A program made the position numbers and the translations under genes. The notes below the pieces were generated by a model. The model did no database searches, was not told where the DNA came from, and saw only the letters and a list, made by a program, of their open reading frames with translations. From the NCBI RefSeq assembly GCF_019947135.1, contig NZ_JAGSHT010000006.1, positions 17,500-81,499 on the forward strand: DNA of 64,000 bases, read 5' to 3'. Origin of the DNA: Occultella gossypii. Its GTDB lineage: Bacteria > Actinomycetota > Actinomycetes > Actinomycetales > Beutenbergiaceae. Shown here piece after piece: positions 44,200 to 54,991 of the stretch; positions within the stretch are counted from its first letter, which is position 1; the number at the start of each line of letters is the position of its first letter.

Positions 44200-45380
44200 C
44201 TGGGCGGCCCGCCGATCAGGTGGTTCCTGCCCAGGATCTCGCTGACGTCCTCCAGCAGCGCTCCGGCCCGGGCCAGGCAGGTGGCGACGTCCGGTTCGAT
44301 CGAGGTGAGCGGGTAGACGGCGAGGATGCCGTTCTCGCGCAGCCGCTCCGTGGTCAGGGTGGTCCGGCCGGCGACGGCGACGGTCGGCACCCCGGCGGTG
44401 CTCGCGGCCGCGGCGACGCCGACCGGGGTCTTGCCGAACATGCTCTGCTCGTCGAGGGACCCCTCGCCCGTGATCACGAGGTCGGCGCCGGCCACCCTGG
44501 CGTCGAAGCCGATCAGGTCCAGGACCACCTCGACACCCGGCCGGCGGGTCGCGCCGAGCAGGGCCAGGGCGGCGAAGCCGAGGCCCCCGGCCGCACCGGC
44601 GCCGGGGCTCGCGGCGACCTCGGCGGCCGGTGCGAACCCGGCCTCGGTGAGGGCGTCGACCCAGCGGGCCAGCCCGGCGTCCAGATCCGCGATCGCGGCG
44701 GCGTCGGCGCCCTTCTGGCCCCCGTAGACGGCGGCCGCACCGTCCGGCCCGAGCAGCGGGTTGTCCACGTCCGAGGCGAGCACCACCTCGGTCCGGGCGA
44801 GCCGGGGGTCGAGCCCGGACGCATCCACCGCGACCAGCCGGCGCAACGCGTCCCCACCCGGGCCGAGCTCGCCGTCGGGGCCGGTCAGCCGCAGCCCGAG
44901 CGCCTGGGCGAGCCCGGCGCCGCCGTCCGTGGAGGCGCTGCCGCCGACGCCGAGGACGATCCGGCGCGCCCCGTGGTCGAGCGCGTGCGACACGAGCTCG
45001 CCGGTGCCGTAGGTGCCGGACCGGCGTGCCGCGTCGTCGTCCGCGGCCGTGAACGCGAGCCCGGACGCGGCGGCCATCTCGATGACCGCCACCCCGTCCC
45101 GGGCGGCATACGTGGCCCGGACCGGCCCGCCGAGCGGGCCGGTCACGTCCACCTCGACCGGTGCGAAACCGGAGGCGACGGCCGCTGCCACGGTGCCCTC
45201 ACCGCCGTCGGCCACCGGCAGCTCGTCGATCTCCAACGCCACCACCGCGCCGTCGGTGACGAGCCGGCGCAGACCCGCGGCGACGTGCGCGGCGACCTCC
45301 CCGGCCTCGAGGGAACCCTTGAACTTGTCCGGTGCGATGAGGATCCGGGTCGGCGATGGGGGCACGGTGGCGTGTGTCAT
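44196..45380 (-). CDS. glxK: Glycerate kinase (GarK/GlxK family)
   Basis: The 394-residue kinase phosphorylates glycerate, the end product of the Gcl-GlxR branch. The N-terminus [18 protein letters not shown] is diagnostic. [19 protein letters not shown] and [20 protein letters not shown] are the other two family blocks. The ATG at 45380 lies four bases after the gcl stop, and its own stop overlaps allB. Confidence 0.95.
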   Translation of the reverse strand: MTHATVPPSPTRILIAPDKFKGSLEAGEVAAHVAAGLRRLVTDGAVVALEIDELPVADGGEGTVAAAVASGFAPVEVDVTGPLGGPVRATYAARDGVAVIEMAAASGLAFTAADDDAARRSGTYGTGELVSHALDHGARRIVLGVGGSASTDGGAGLAQALGLRLTGPDGELGPGGDALRRLVAVDASGLDPRLARTEVVLASDVDNPLLGPDGAAAVYGGQKGADAAAIADLDAGLARWVDALTEAGFAPAAEVAASPGAGAAGGLGFAALALLGATRRPGVEVVLDLIGFDARVAGADLVITGEGSLDEQSMFGKTPVGVAAAASTAGVPTVAVAGRTTLTTERLRENGILAVYPLTSIEPDVATCLARAGALLEDVSEILGRNHLIGGPPR

Positions 45381-45384
45381 GCCC

Positions 45385-47160
<1,776 letters not shown>

Positions 47161-47218
47161 GGTTCGCTCCTTCAGGTCTGGGGTGGTTCGGGGGGCGGGC
47201 GTCGGCGCCCGTGGGGTG

Positions 47219-48097
47219 TCACTCGGTGCCGGAGAGACGGGTCACGCCTCGGAACAGTCCGGAGTGGTCGAGGGAGCCGTCGCCGTTGGCGCGGGCGGAG
47301 GCCATCAGCTGGCCGACCAGGGATCCGAGTGGGATCACCACGCCGGCCTCGCGGGCCGCGGAGGTGACGATGCCGAGGTCCTTGTGGTGCAGGTCGATGC
47401 GGAACCCGGGGGCGAACTCGCGCCCCAGCATCTTGGCGGCCTTCTGGTTCAGCACGGCGGACCCGGCGAGCCCGCCGCCGAGTACCTCGACGGCTGCCTC
47501 GGTGTCCACGCCGTAGGCCTCGAGGAACACGATGGCCTCGGCGAGGGCCTGGATGTTCGCGGCGACGATCAGCTGGTTCGCGGCCTTCACGGTCTGCCCG
47601 GAGCCGCTCGGCCCGACCAGGACGACGGTCTTGCCGACCGCGTCGAACACCTGCGCGGCGGCGTCGAAGTCCTCCCGTGCGCCGCCGACCATGATCGACA
47701 GCGCGGCGTTGATCGCGCCGGCCTCGCCACCCGAGACCGGGGCGTCGAGGATCCGGAAGCCCTTCTCCTTGGCCTCGGCTGCCAGCTCGACGGTGACGTC
47801 GGGGCGGATCGAGGAGAAGTCGATGATCAGGGCGCCCGGCCGGGCGTTCGCGAACACGCCGTCGTCGGCTGTGAGCACCTGCGCCACGTCCGGGGAGTCG
47901 GGGACCATGATGGCCACGACGTCGACTCCGGCGACCGCCTCGGCGATGCTCGCGGCTGCGGTTCCGCCCGCCTCGACGAGCGGCCGGGCCTTCTCCGGCG
48001 AGCGGTTGTAGCCGATCACGGTGTGCCCGGCGTTGGCCAGGTGGACGGCCATCGGCGAGCCCATGATGCCGAGTCCGATGAATGCGATGGTGCTCAT
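47219..48097 (-). CDS. glxR: 2-Hydroxy-3-oxopropionate (tartronate semialdehyde) reductase
   Basis: The 292-residue beta-hydroxyacid dehydrogenase reduces tartronate semialdehyde to glycerate. [20 protein letters not shown] is the dinucleotide site and substrate signature. [11 protein letters not shown] (about residue 118) and [18 protein letters not shown] with the catalytic Lys follow. The length is typical. It is 31 bases downstream of hyi and 58 bases upstream of gcl. Confidence 0.95.
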   Translation of the reverse strand: MSTIAFIGLGIMGSPMAVHLANAGHTVIGYNRSPEKARPLVEAGGTAAASIAEAVAGVDVVAIMVPDSPDVAQVLTADDGVFANARPGALIIDFSSIRPDVTVELAAEAKEKGFRILDAPVSGGEAGAINAALSIMVGGAREDFDAAAQVFDAVGKTVVLVGPSGSGQTVKAANQLIVAANIQALAEAIVFLEAYGVDTEAAVEVLGGGLAGSAVLNQKAAKMLGREFAPGFRIDLHHKDLGIVTSAAREAGVVIPLGSLVGQLMASARANGDGSLDHSGLFRGVTRLSGTE

Positions 48098-48128
48098 GGC
48101 TTCGGTGCCTCTCGTTGGTCGATGGGGT

Positions 48129-48953
48129 TCAGTTCACGGCGCGGTCGGCGCGCGCCAGCCACGCGAACGGCTCGGTCGCGCCTGTCTTGTACTCGAGGCC
48201 GAACCAGCCGTCGTAGCCGCCGGCGAGCAGGTCCGCGGTCCAGTCCGCGATCGGCAGCTCACCGGTGCCGGGCTGGTCCCGGCCGGGGGCGTCGGCGATC
48301 TGGACGTGGGCGATGCGGTCACGGTGGGCGGCGATGGCGGCGGGTACGTCGTCGCCGTTGACGGCGAGGTGGTAGACGTCGAGCAGCAGGCCGAGGTTCG
48401 TCGCGCCGTGCTCGCCGGCCACCCGGTCGATCACGCCGACCGCGTCCGCGGCGGTGAGCAGGGGGTAGCGGGGGGCGCCGCTGACAGGCTCGACGAGCAC
48501 GGTGCCGCCGATACGCCCGACAGCGGTGGCTGCGGCGGCGAGGTTGGCGGCGCCGAGGTCGTCCTGCTCGCTCTCGGGGACGCCGTCGATCCGGTTGCCG
48601 TAGAGGGCGTTGAAGGCCCGGCACCCGGTCGCCTCCCCGATCCGGGTGACGACGTCCAGGTTGGCGATGAAGTCATCCGAGCGCTCCGGCCAGGACACCA
48701 GGCCGCGGTCCCCGCCCGGCATGTCCCCGGCGTTGAAGTTCAGCCCGGTCAGCTGTACCCCCGCGGCGGACAGGGCACCCACGAACGCATCGATCTCGTC
48801 CGTCGACGGCGTCGAGGTCGGGAACGGCCACCAGTACTCGACGGCGTCGAACCCGGCCGCGCGCGCGGCGGCGGGCCGCTCGAGCAGCGGGAGGTCGGTG
48901 AGCAGGATCGAACAGTTCACGGTGTAGCGGGGCGCGGTGCCTGCGACGGTCAT
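48129..48953 (-). CDS. hyi: Hydroxypyruvate isomerase
   Basis: The 274-residue TIM-barrel protein interconverts hydroxypyruvate and tartronate semialdehyde. The xylose-isomerase-like features are visible: NCSILLTDLPLLERPAAARAAGFDAVEYWWP, then LTGLNFNAGDMPGGDRGL and ALYGNRIDG. LLLDVYHLAVNGDD with the metal site and GWFGLEYKTG follow. It is the first gene of the six-gene operon to alc, and a perfect IclR-type box lies 26 bases upstream of its start. Confidence 0.93.
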   Translation of the reverse strand: MTVAGTAPRYTVNCSILLTDLPLLERPAAARAAGFDAVEYWWPFPTSTPSTDEIDAFVGALSAAGVQLTGLNFNAGDMPGGDRGLVSWPERSDDFIANLDVVTRIGEATGCRAFNALYGNRIDGVPESEQDDLGAANLAAAATAVGRIGGTVLVEPVSGAPRYPLLTAADAVGVIDRVAGEHGATNLGLLLDVYHLAVNGDDVPAAIAAHRDRIAHVQIADAPGRDQPGTGELPIADWTADLLAGGYDGWFGLEYKTGATEPFAWLARADRAVN

Positions 48954-48978
48954 CCTGACTCACTCCTCATCATTCACC

Positions 48979-49018
48979 ACTTCCATATTGCGGAAGTTGT
49001 TTTCCTGTTGATGAAAGA
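48979..49018 (-). promoter_or_regulatory. IclR-type operator before hyi (two half-linked sites)
   Basis: The main site ACTTCCATATTGCGGAAGT (48979-48997) is a 6+7+6 inverted repeat shared with three other promoters in the window. A weaker copy, TTTTCC-N7-GAAAGA (49000-49018), begins exactly 21 bases further out, on the same face of the helix. Confidence 0.75.
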
Positions 49019-49108
49019 ATAGGAGAGATCGGCAGACCCGTCAAGGGTCGGAGCTGGTAGCCGCGCTTGCGCTGAAGCACCCGAACGCGTCGACCAAGAG
49101 CCTCCGGC

Positions 49109-49179
49109 CTGAGGCAGGAGGTTCTGAGGTACTACCTCAGGCGCGCGTGTCTGCCTGACGTCCGGAGGTTCTGCGTCAG
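49109..49179. repeat. Imperfect direct repeats and hairpins in the hyi upstream gap
   Basis: Two about 23-base units, beginning CCTGAGGCAGGAGGTTCTG and CCTGACGTCCGGAGGTTCTG, lie 45 bases apart. CTGAGGTA-C-TACCTCAG (49124-49140) and CTGACG...CGTCAG (49155-49179) can form hairpins. The second lies 13 bases beyond the stop at 49193 and may terminate that operon. The remaining 49,019-49,108 shows nothing recognisable. Confidence 0.5.
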
Positions 49180-49192
49180 CCTCTGGCGACCC

Positions 49193-49561
49193 TCAAGCGC
49201 CGCGGTACGCTCGCCAGCCGCCGGCGGCGGAGATGTCGGTGTGCCGGCCGGAGCCGACCTCCTCGGGTCGCAGCACCATGGACAGCACGGCGCGGCCATC
49301 CTCCAGGCGGATCACGCCGAGCTCCAGCTCGGGTGGCTCATCGGGCAGGAACTTCTCCGCCAGCACCGCCAGCGGCACGTCGTAGAGCTCGCCGACGATC
49401 GCGGCGGTCCCGCCCGGGGCGATGCCAGGGAACTCGTCGCGGACCGAGAAGAACCGGTACCCGGGCGCGGTACGCACCGACCCGAGGAACGGGTGCCCCG
49501 CGATGTTGTGATGCACGCCGCCACCGCGCATGCCCTCTCCGTTGACGAACAGTTCGGTCAT
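49193..49561 (-). CDS. Small protein resembling the allophanate hydrolase C-terminal domain
   Basis: The 122-residue protein resembles the gamma-glutamylcyclotransferase-like C-terminal domain of allophanate hydrolase (AH_C type). It shows LFVNGEGMRGGGVHHNIAG, FLGSVRTAPGYRFFSV, GGTAAIVGELYDVPLAVLAEKF, then LELGVIRLEDGRAVLSMVL. There is no amidase domain, so it is a stand-alone copy. Its start overlaps the DUF6986 stop (ATGA), and it ends the malic enzyme operon. A role in ureide or carbamoyl breakdown is suggested only by the island. The exact reaction is unknown. Confidence 0.65.
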   Translation of the reverse strand: MTELFVNGEGMRGGGVHHNIAGHPFLGSVRTAPGYRFFSVRDEFPGIAPGGTAAIVGELYDVPLAVLAEKFLPDEPPELELGVIRLEDGRAVLSMVLRPEEVGSGRHTDISAAGGWRAYRGA

Positions 49562-50898
49562 GGCTGCTCAGGCGTCGTGCGCGCCGGCCGCGCCAGGGCG
49601 TCCAACCCTGCGCGCTCGAGCCCGCCGAGATCGGCGGTGTCAAGGGCGCCGCAGTCGAGGCCGCGCAGCACGAAGCCGGCGAGCGCCTTCGCGGTGGCGG
49701 GTTCGTCCATGACGGCGCCCTCGCGCGCGTCGAGGTAGTCGGTGAGCCGGGTGACGGCGTCCGGCGCCGACGCGCGGAAGTAGGCGTACGTGGCGGCGAA
49801 CCGGCTCGGCAGCTGTGCCGGGTGCAGGTCCCAGCCCTGGTAGAACCCGCGGTGCAGCGACCGGGTGACCAGCCGGCCGTGCAGCGCCCAGGCCGCGCTC
49901 ACGCCGTCGGGTTCGCCGACCGGCAGCACGTTCGTGGAACCGTCGGACAGGTGCACGCCGGTGCCCGCCGCGGCGAGCTGCATGACGGCCTTGGCGTGGT
50001 CCGCGGCGGGATGCTCCATGCTCTGGTCCGCGGCGGCGATGCCGAGCGAGGCGGAGTAGTCGTAGGTGCCGTAGTGCAGGCCGCTGACCCGGCCCTGGCC
50101 CGCGTGCAGCATCGGTGCGATGAGGGCCGTGCCGTCGTCGCCGAGGATCGCTTGCGGCGTCTCGACCTGGATCTCGAACCTGAGCCGTCCGGTGGCCAGG
50201 CCGAGCCGGGCCTCGAGGTCCGCGCAGGCGAGCACCATCGCCCGCACCTGGGCCACGGTGGTGACCTTCGGCAGGGTGAGCACGAGTCCGTCCGGGAGTC
50301 CGCCGGAGGCGAGGAGTTCGCCGACGAACAGCGCGAGCGTGCGTAGCCCTCGCGCCCGGGTGGCCGGCTCGAGGCACTTGAACCGGATCCCGACGAACGG
50401 CGGGAGCAGACCCGCCGTCCCCGCGTCCGCGACGGCGCGGGCAGCTGCGCGCACGTGGCCGTCCTCGACGTCGCCGCGGCCTGGGTAGCCGTCCTCGAAG
50501 TCGATCCGGAGGTCCTCGATGGGCTCGGCCTCGAGCTTGGCCAGCACGAGGCCGGCGATCAGGGCCCGCTCGCCGGGGTCGGTGACCAGGCCGTGGGCAT
50601 CGAGCAGGACGTCGATGCCGCCGACGGCGTCCAGCGCCTCCTGCGCCTGCCTGCCCCAGCGGGCCGGCAGGTCCGGGGTGTACCGGTCCCCCGGCACGTA
50701 GACCGTGTGCACCGGCTGCCGGGCGCCGCTGCCGCCCGGGTAGAGCCGAGCGGCGCGGGCGTCCGGCTCGGCGAGCAGATCCTCGATGGCGCGTGCCGCC
50801 GTCGAGGACAGGCCCGCGACGACCCCGTCGTCGGTGCCGTCCGGGCCGTCCGGGCCGTCCGGGCCGTTCGTGCCGTTCGTGTCGCTGGAGCGCGCCAC
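49558..50898 (-). CDS. DUF6986 protein, CitE/HpcH aldolase-like
   Basis: The 446-residue protein begins with a Gly-Pro-Asp tract (TNGPDGPDGPDGTDD). The rest is barrel-like with features of the CitE/HpcH lyase superfamily: RIDFEDGYPGRGD (about residues 131-143), PPFVGIRFKC, and RFEIQVETPQAILG with a likely metal-binding Glu. LHYGTYDYSASLGIAAADQSMEHP follows. CitE-like enzymes cleave or form C-C bonds, often with CoA esters or glyoxylate. The specific substrate is not known. It lies three bases after the malic enzyme gene, in an operon that carries an IclR box. Confidence 0.65.
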   Translation of the reverse strand: MARSSDTNGTNGPDGPDGPDGTDDGVVAGLSSTAARAIEDLLAEPDARAARLYPGGSGARQPVHTVYVPGDRYTPDLPARWGRQAQEALDAVGGIDVLLDAHGLVTDPGERALIAGLVLAKLEAEPIEDLRIDFEDGYPGRGDVEDGHVRAAARAVADAGTAGLLPPFVGIRFKCLEPATRARGLRTLALFVGELLASGGLPDGLVLTLPKVTTVAQVRAMVLACADLEARLGLATGRLRFEIQVETPQAILGDDGTALIAPMLHAGQGRVSGLHYGTYDYSASLGIAAADQSMEHPAADHAKAVMQLAAAGTGVHLSDGSTNVLPVGEPDGVSAAWALHGRLVTRSLHRGFYQGWDLHPAQLPSRFAATYAYFRASAPDAVTRLTDYLDAREGAVMDEPATAKALAGFVLRGLDCGALDTADLGGLERAGLDALARPARTTPEQP

Positions 50899-50901
50899 GG
50901 C

Positions 50902-52365
50902 TCAGCCCCCGACGGTGGCTGGGAACTGGGGCGCGGCGGCGTCGATATCGGGCTCGACCGTATGCCCGGCGCGCGCGCGCTCCGCGCGGGCGACATCCTG
51001 GACCGCCTTCGCGACCGCCTCGGCCACCGTCGGGTCGAAGACGCTCGGCACGATGTAGTTGGGGTTGCGCTCGGAGTCGGCCACGGTGTCCGCGATCGCC
51101 ACTGCGGCGGCGCGCAGCGTGGCGTCGCTGATGGCGGTGGCGTGGGCGTCGAGCAGGCCACGGAACAGGCCCGGGAACGCGAGCACGTTGTTGATCTGGT
51201 TCGGGTAGTCGCTGCGCCCGGTGGCCACGACCGCGGCGTGCTGGGCGGCTTCGATCGGGTCCACCTCGGGGTCGGGGTTGGCGAGTGCGAACACGATCGC
51301 GCCGTCGTTCATGCCCGCGATGTCCGCGCCGTCGAGGATGCCCGCGGCGGAGACGCCGATGAACACGTCCGCGCCGGCCATGCCCTCCTTCAGCGACCCG
51401 GCGAAGCCCTCCGGGTTCGTGTTCTCCGCCAGCCAGCGACGGTGCTCGTCGACGTACTCACGTCCGGCGTGCACGGCGCCGGTCCGGTCGAACCCGATGA
51501 TGTTCGTGGCGCCCTCGCCCGCGAGCAGGTGGATGATCGCGGACCCCGCGGCGCCCACGCCGGAGACCACGATGCGCACGTCGGCGATGTCCTTGCCGAC
51601 CACGCGGAGCGCGTTGATAAGGGCGGCGAGCACCACGATCGCGGTGCCGTGCTGGTCGTCGTGGAAGACCGGGATGTCCAGTTCCTCGCGCAGCCGCCGC
51701 TCGATCTCGAAGCATCGCGGCGCGGAGATGTCCTCGAGGTTGATGCCGCCGTAGCCGGGCGCGATCGCCTTGACGACCATGATGATCTCCTCGGTGTCCT
51801 TGGTGTCCAGGCAGACCGGCCAGGCGTCCACGCCACCGAACTGCTTGAACAGGGCGGCCTTGCCCTCCATGACGGGCATGGCAGCGGCAGGCCCGATGTC
51901 GCCCAGGCCGAGGACGGCCGTGCCGTCGGTGACGACGGCGACCGTGTTCCGTTTGATGGTCAGGCGGCGGGCGTCCTCGGGCTTCTTCGCGATCGCCAGG
52001 CAGACCCGGGCCACACCGGGGGTGTAGGCGCGCGACAGGTCGTCGCGGTGGCGCAGGTTCACCTTGGGCCGCACCTCGAGCTTGCCGCCGAGGTGCATCA
52101 GGAAGGTGGCGTCGCTGACCTGGCGCACGCTGACGCCGTCGATCGCCTCGAGGGTCGCCGAGATGGTCTCGACGTGTGCGCCGTCGACGGCATTGCACGA
52201 TACGTCGACGACCATGCCGGAGTCGGTGGACTCGACCACGTCGACACCCGTCACGGCGGCACCGGTGGCGCCGACCGCGGCCACGATGTCCGTGGTGGTG
52301 CGCGGGCCGGTCGGGGCCTCCACGCGCAGGGTGATCGAGTAGCTCGGGCTGGGGACGGCCATCAT
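50902..52365 (-). CDS. NAD-type malic enzyme with ACT-like N-terminal domain
   Basis: The 487-residue enzyme decarboxylates malate to pyruvate. An ACT-like domain spans about residues 1-85 ([24 protein letters not shown]). The malic core has [20 protein letters not shown], then [48 protein letters not shown], and the nucleotide fold [12 protein letters not shown]. With AceB it completes glyoxylate plus acetyl-CoA to pyruvate. The gene is divergent from the IclR regulator, and an IclR box lies 30 bases upstream of its start. Confidence 0.93.
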   Translation of the reverse strand: MMAVPSPSYSITLRVEAPTGPRTTTDIVAAVGATGAAVTGVDVVESTDSGMVVDVSCNAVDGAHVETISATLEAIDGVSVRQVSDATFLMHLGGKLEVRPKVNLRHRDDLSRAYTPGVARVCLAIAKKPEDARRLTIKRNTVAVVTDGTAVLGLGDIGPAAAMPVMEGKAALFKQFGGVDAWPVCLDTKDTEEIIMVVKAIAPGYGGINLEDISAPRCFEIERRLREELDIPVFHDDQHGTAIVVLAALINALRVVGKDIADVRIVVSGVGAAGSAIIHLLAGEGATNIIGFDRTGAVHAGREYVDEHRRWLAENTNPEGFAGSLKEGMAGADVFIGVSAAGILDGADIAGMNDGAIVFALANPDPEVDPIEAAQHAAVVATGRSDYPNQINNVLAFPGLFRGLLDAHATAISDATLRAAAVAIADTVADSERNPNYIVPSVFDPTVAEAVAKAVQDVARAERARAGHTVEPDIDAAAPQFPATVGG

Positions 52366-52394
52366 CGGTCCAATCTCTCACGATTCGGATTCAC

Positions 52395-52413
52395 ACTTCC
52401 ACTTAGTGGAAGC
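52395..52413. promoter_or_regulatory. IclR-type operator between malic enzyme and iclR
   Basis: ACTTCCACTTAGTGGAAGC is an inverted repeat with the same 6+7+6 layout as the hyi, uraD and aceB sites. It lies in the divergent region, so the regulator could control itself and the malic enzyme operon. Confidence 0.75.
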
Positions 52414-52499
52414 ATAAGTGATACTGGGGCCTGGAGGAAGCGTGTTCCGCACCGGGCGCGGCGATGCGATCGGCCCCGGAGATAGGAGAAGGTAGGGAC

Positions 52500-53303
52500 A
52501 TGGAGAGCACACCGTCGACGGAGACGACCCAGCCCGAACCCCGGGAGAAGGTCGCGAGCGGCCAGGTGCAGTCCGTGGACCGCGCGATCGAGCTGCTGGA
52601 GCTGATGGCGGACGCCGGCGGCGAGGCGGCACTGTCCGAGCTCGCGGCCAACACAGGGCTGCCGCTGCCGACGATCCACCGGCTGATGCGCACGCTCCTG
52701 TCCCGCGGGTACGTGCGACAGCTGCCCTCGCGGCGCTACACCCTCGGTCCACGCCTGATCCGCCTCGGCGAGAGTGCCGGGCGCCAGCTCGGAGCCGGCG
52801 CCCGCCCGTACCTCACCGCCCTCGCGGCCGAGCTCGGCGAGACCGCGAACCTGGCCATGATCGACCGCGACATGGCGGTCTACGTGGCCCAGGCGGCGTC
52901 CCGCCACTCGATGCGGATGTTCACCGAGGTCGGCCGGCGGGTGTTCACCCATGCGACCGGCGTGGGCAAGGCCGTCCTGGCCCAGCTGCCCGACGCCACC
53001 GTCCTGGAGATCGTGGCGCGGGTGGGCATGCCGGCCGCGACCCCGCAGACGATCACCGACCCGCAGTCTCTCCTCGAGGAACTCGCGAAGATCCGCGAGC
53101 GCGGGTACGCCATCGACGACGGCGAGCAGGAGATCGGGGTGCGCTGCTTCGCCGTCGGAGTGCCCGGCGCACCCACGCCGACGGCGCTGTCCATCTCCGG
53201 GCCGTCCGCGCGCGTCGGCTACGACTTCGCAGAGACGGCGGTGCCGGTGCTGCAGCGCACCGCCGCCGACCTGGCCAAGGAACTCATCTCCCCCACAGGC
53301 TGA
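52500..53303 (+). CDS. IclR-family regulator, AllR-like by context
   Basis: The 267-residue protein has an acidic linker, then an IclR winged helix (SVDRAIELLELMADAGGEAALSELAANTGLPLPTIHRLMRTLLSRGYVRQL). The effector domain (about residues 95-267) includes VYVAQAASRHSMRMFTEVGRRVFTHATGVGKAVLAQLPD and the conserved YAIDDGEQEIGVRCFAV. IclR-family AllR repressors of E. coli and Streptomyces respond to glyoxylate or allantoate. The effector here is inferred from the island. The ATG at 52500 has GGAGAAGG upstream. It shares the operator region with the malic enzyme gene. Confidence 0.92.
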   Translation: MESTPSTETTQPEPREKVASGQVQSVDRAIELLELMADAGGEAALSELAANTGLPLPTIHRLMRTLLSRGYVRQLPSRRYTLGPRLIRLGESAGRQLGAGARPYLTALAAELGETANLAMIDRDMAVYVAQAASRHSMRMFTEVGRRVFTHATGVGKAVLAQLPDATVLEIVARVGMPAATPQTITDPQSLLEELAKIRERGYAIDDGEQEIGVRCFAVGVPGAPTPTALSISGPSARVGYDFAETAVPVLQRTAADLAKELISPTG

Positions 53304-53315
53304 CCGCCTCACGGC

Positions 53316-54869
53316 CTACTCCTCGCAGACCGCTTTGACCTCGTCGCGGCTGGTGATCTCGCCATTCTCGACCTTGCGCCTGACGTCCTCGTACTGGTCG
53401 TCGGGGACCACCGGGACCTCCTCGCCGTCGGCGTCGACGACCTTGCCGCCCACCACCGAGTCCCCCTCGCGCAGCGACTGCAGGTCGACCTGCTTCATCA
53501 GCCGCACCGAGGTCCCGGCCACGAACACCGAGGAGTGCTCGGTGTTGCCGGCGCGGATGTGGTTGAAGACGATGTTCAGCAGCACGGCCATGAGGGCGGC
53601 GGAGCTGATCCCGGAGTGGAAGATGATCGTGAACCAGTCCGGGAACGCGTCGTAGAACGTCGGCTGGACCACGGGAATCAGGCCGAACGCCAGCGACACC
53701 GCGACGATGATCAGGTTCATGTTGTTCTCGTACTTGACCTTGGCGAGGGTGCGGATGCCCGCGGCGGCCACGGTCCCGAACAGCACCACCCCGGCCCCGC
53801 CGAGCACCGGCGTCGGGATCGCCGCGACCACGCGACCCACCAGCGGGAACAGGCCGAGCACCACCAGGATCACGCCACCGGCGGTGACCACGAACCTGCT
53901 CTTCACCCCGGTGATGGCGACCAGACCCACGTTCTGTGCGAACGCCGTCTGCGGGAAGGAGTTGAACACCGGCGCCACGGCGGAGGAGAGCATGTCCGCG
54001 CGCAGGCCGTCGGCGATCCGGCGGGAGTTCACCTTGGTCTTGACGACCTCACCGACGGCGAGGATGTCCGCCGTCGTCTCGGTCATCGTCACGATGATCA
54101 CGATGAACATCGAGACGATGGCGGCGACGTCGAACGTCGGCCACCCGAACGCGAACGGCGTCGGGAACGCCAGCACGGCGCCGTCGCCGACGCCGGAGAA
54201 GTCCGCCATGCCGAGCACCGCGGCCACGATGGTGCCGATCACGATCGCCAGCAGGATCGACAGGCGGGAGAGCGTCGCGCTGTTGACCTTGGACAGGATC
54301 AGCACGATGGCCAGGGTCAGGCCGGCCAGGCCGATGTTGGCCATGCTGCCGTAGTCCTCGGCCTCGGCGTTGCCGCCCATCGCCCAGTTCGCGGCCACCG
54401 GCATCAGGGTCAGACCGATCGTGGTGATCACCACGCCGGTCACCACCGGTGGGAAGAATCTGATGATCTGCGCGAAGAACGGTGCGATCAGCAGCCCGAT
54501 GAGCGAGGCCACGAGCACGGCGCCGAACACGTCGCCGAGGCCACCTCCGCCGTCGAGGATCGCGAGCATGGTGGCCACACCTGCGAACGAGACGCCTTGG
54601 ACCAGCGGGAGCTGGGACCCGAAGAACGGCAGCCCGAAGGACTGCAGGATCGTCGCCAGCCCGCCGATGAACAGGCAGGACGCGATGAGCAGGCCGATCT
54701 CACCCGGCGCGAGCCCGGCCGCACCGCCCATGATCAGCGGCACGGCGATGATGCCGCCGTACATCGTGAGCACGTGCTGGAATCCGTAGGCGAACGAGGC
54801 GCCGATCGACAGGCGCTCGTCCTCCGGCCGTGCGGGCTTGGTCCTTGTGTCTGGTGCTGCCTCCGCCAT
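53316..54869 (-). CDS. NCS2-family nucleobase (uric acid/xanthine-type) permease
   Basis: The 517-residue protein has about 12-14 membrane segments of the nucleobase-cation symporter-2 family. The markers are SIGASFAYGFQHVLTMYGGIIAVPLI, QLPLVQGVSFAG, ETTADILAVGEV and the signature QNVGLVAITGVKSR. Family features place it in the xanthine/urate group, which fits the purine catabolic island, but uracil cannot be excluded. A hydrophilic C-terminal tail of about 60 residues is extra. The start has AAAGGAG ten bases upstream. Confidence 0.88.
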   Translation of the reverse strand: MAEAAPDTRTKPARPEDERLSIGASFAYGFQHVLTMYGGIIAVPLIMGGAAGLAPGEIGLLIASCLFIGGLATILQSFGLPFFGSQLPLVQGVSFAGVATMLAILDGGGGLGDVFGAVLVASLIGLLIAPFFAQIIRFFPPVVTGVVITTIGLTLMPVAANWAMGGNAEAEDYGSMANIGLAGLTLAIVLILSKVNSATLSRLSILLAIVIGTIVAAVLGMADFSGVGDGAVLAFPTPFAFGWPTFDVAAIVSMFIVIIVTMTETTADILAVGEVVKTKVNSRRIADGLRADMLSSAVAPVFNSFPQTAFAQNVGLVAITGVKSRFVVTAGGVILVVLGLFPLVGRVVAAIPTPVLGGAGVVLFGTVAAAGIRTLAKVKYENNMNLIIVAVSLAFGLIPVVQPTFYDAFPDWFTIIFHSGISSAALMAVLLNIVFNHIRAGNTEHSSVFVAGTSVRLMKQVDLQSLREGDSVVGGKVVDADGEEVPVVPDDQYEDVRRKVENGEITSRDEVKAVCEE

Positions 54870-54979
54870 GGCGGTCACTCTCCTTTGAGTCTGGTCGGCC
54901 CGTTCCGAAATCCACGGACGACGTCGGTCCTCGGTCCCGGCGGGACCGGTGAGGCTGTGGTTCGTCAGTTCCGGCGGAC

Positions 54980-54985
54980 TACGCT
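54980..54985 (+). promoter_or_regulatory. -10 box of the MocA-like gene
   Basis: TACGCT lies six bases before the GTG at 54992, so the transcript is probably leaderless. Confidence 0.55.
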
Positions 54986-54991
54986 CGCCGG

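Noticed and set aside
54870..54920. Possible fifth IclR-type box upstream of the NCS2 permease (GTCCG-N7-CGGAAC)
   Set aside because: The arms and spacing do not match the 6+7+6 ACTTCC/GGAAGT pattern of the four good sites.
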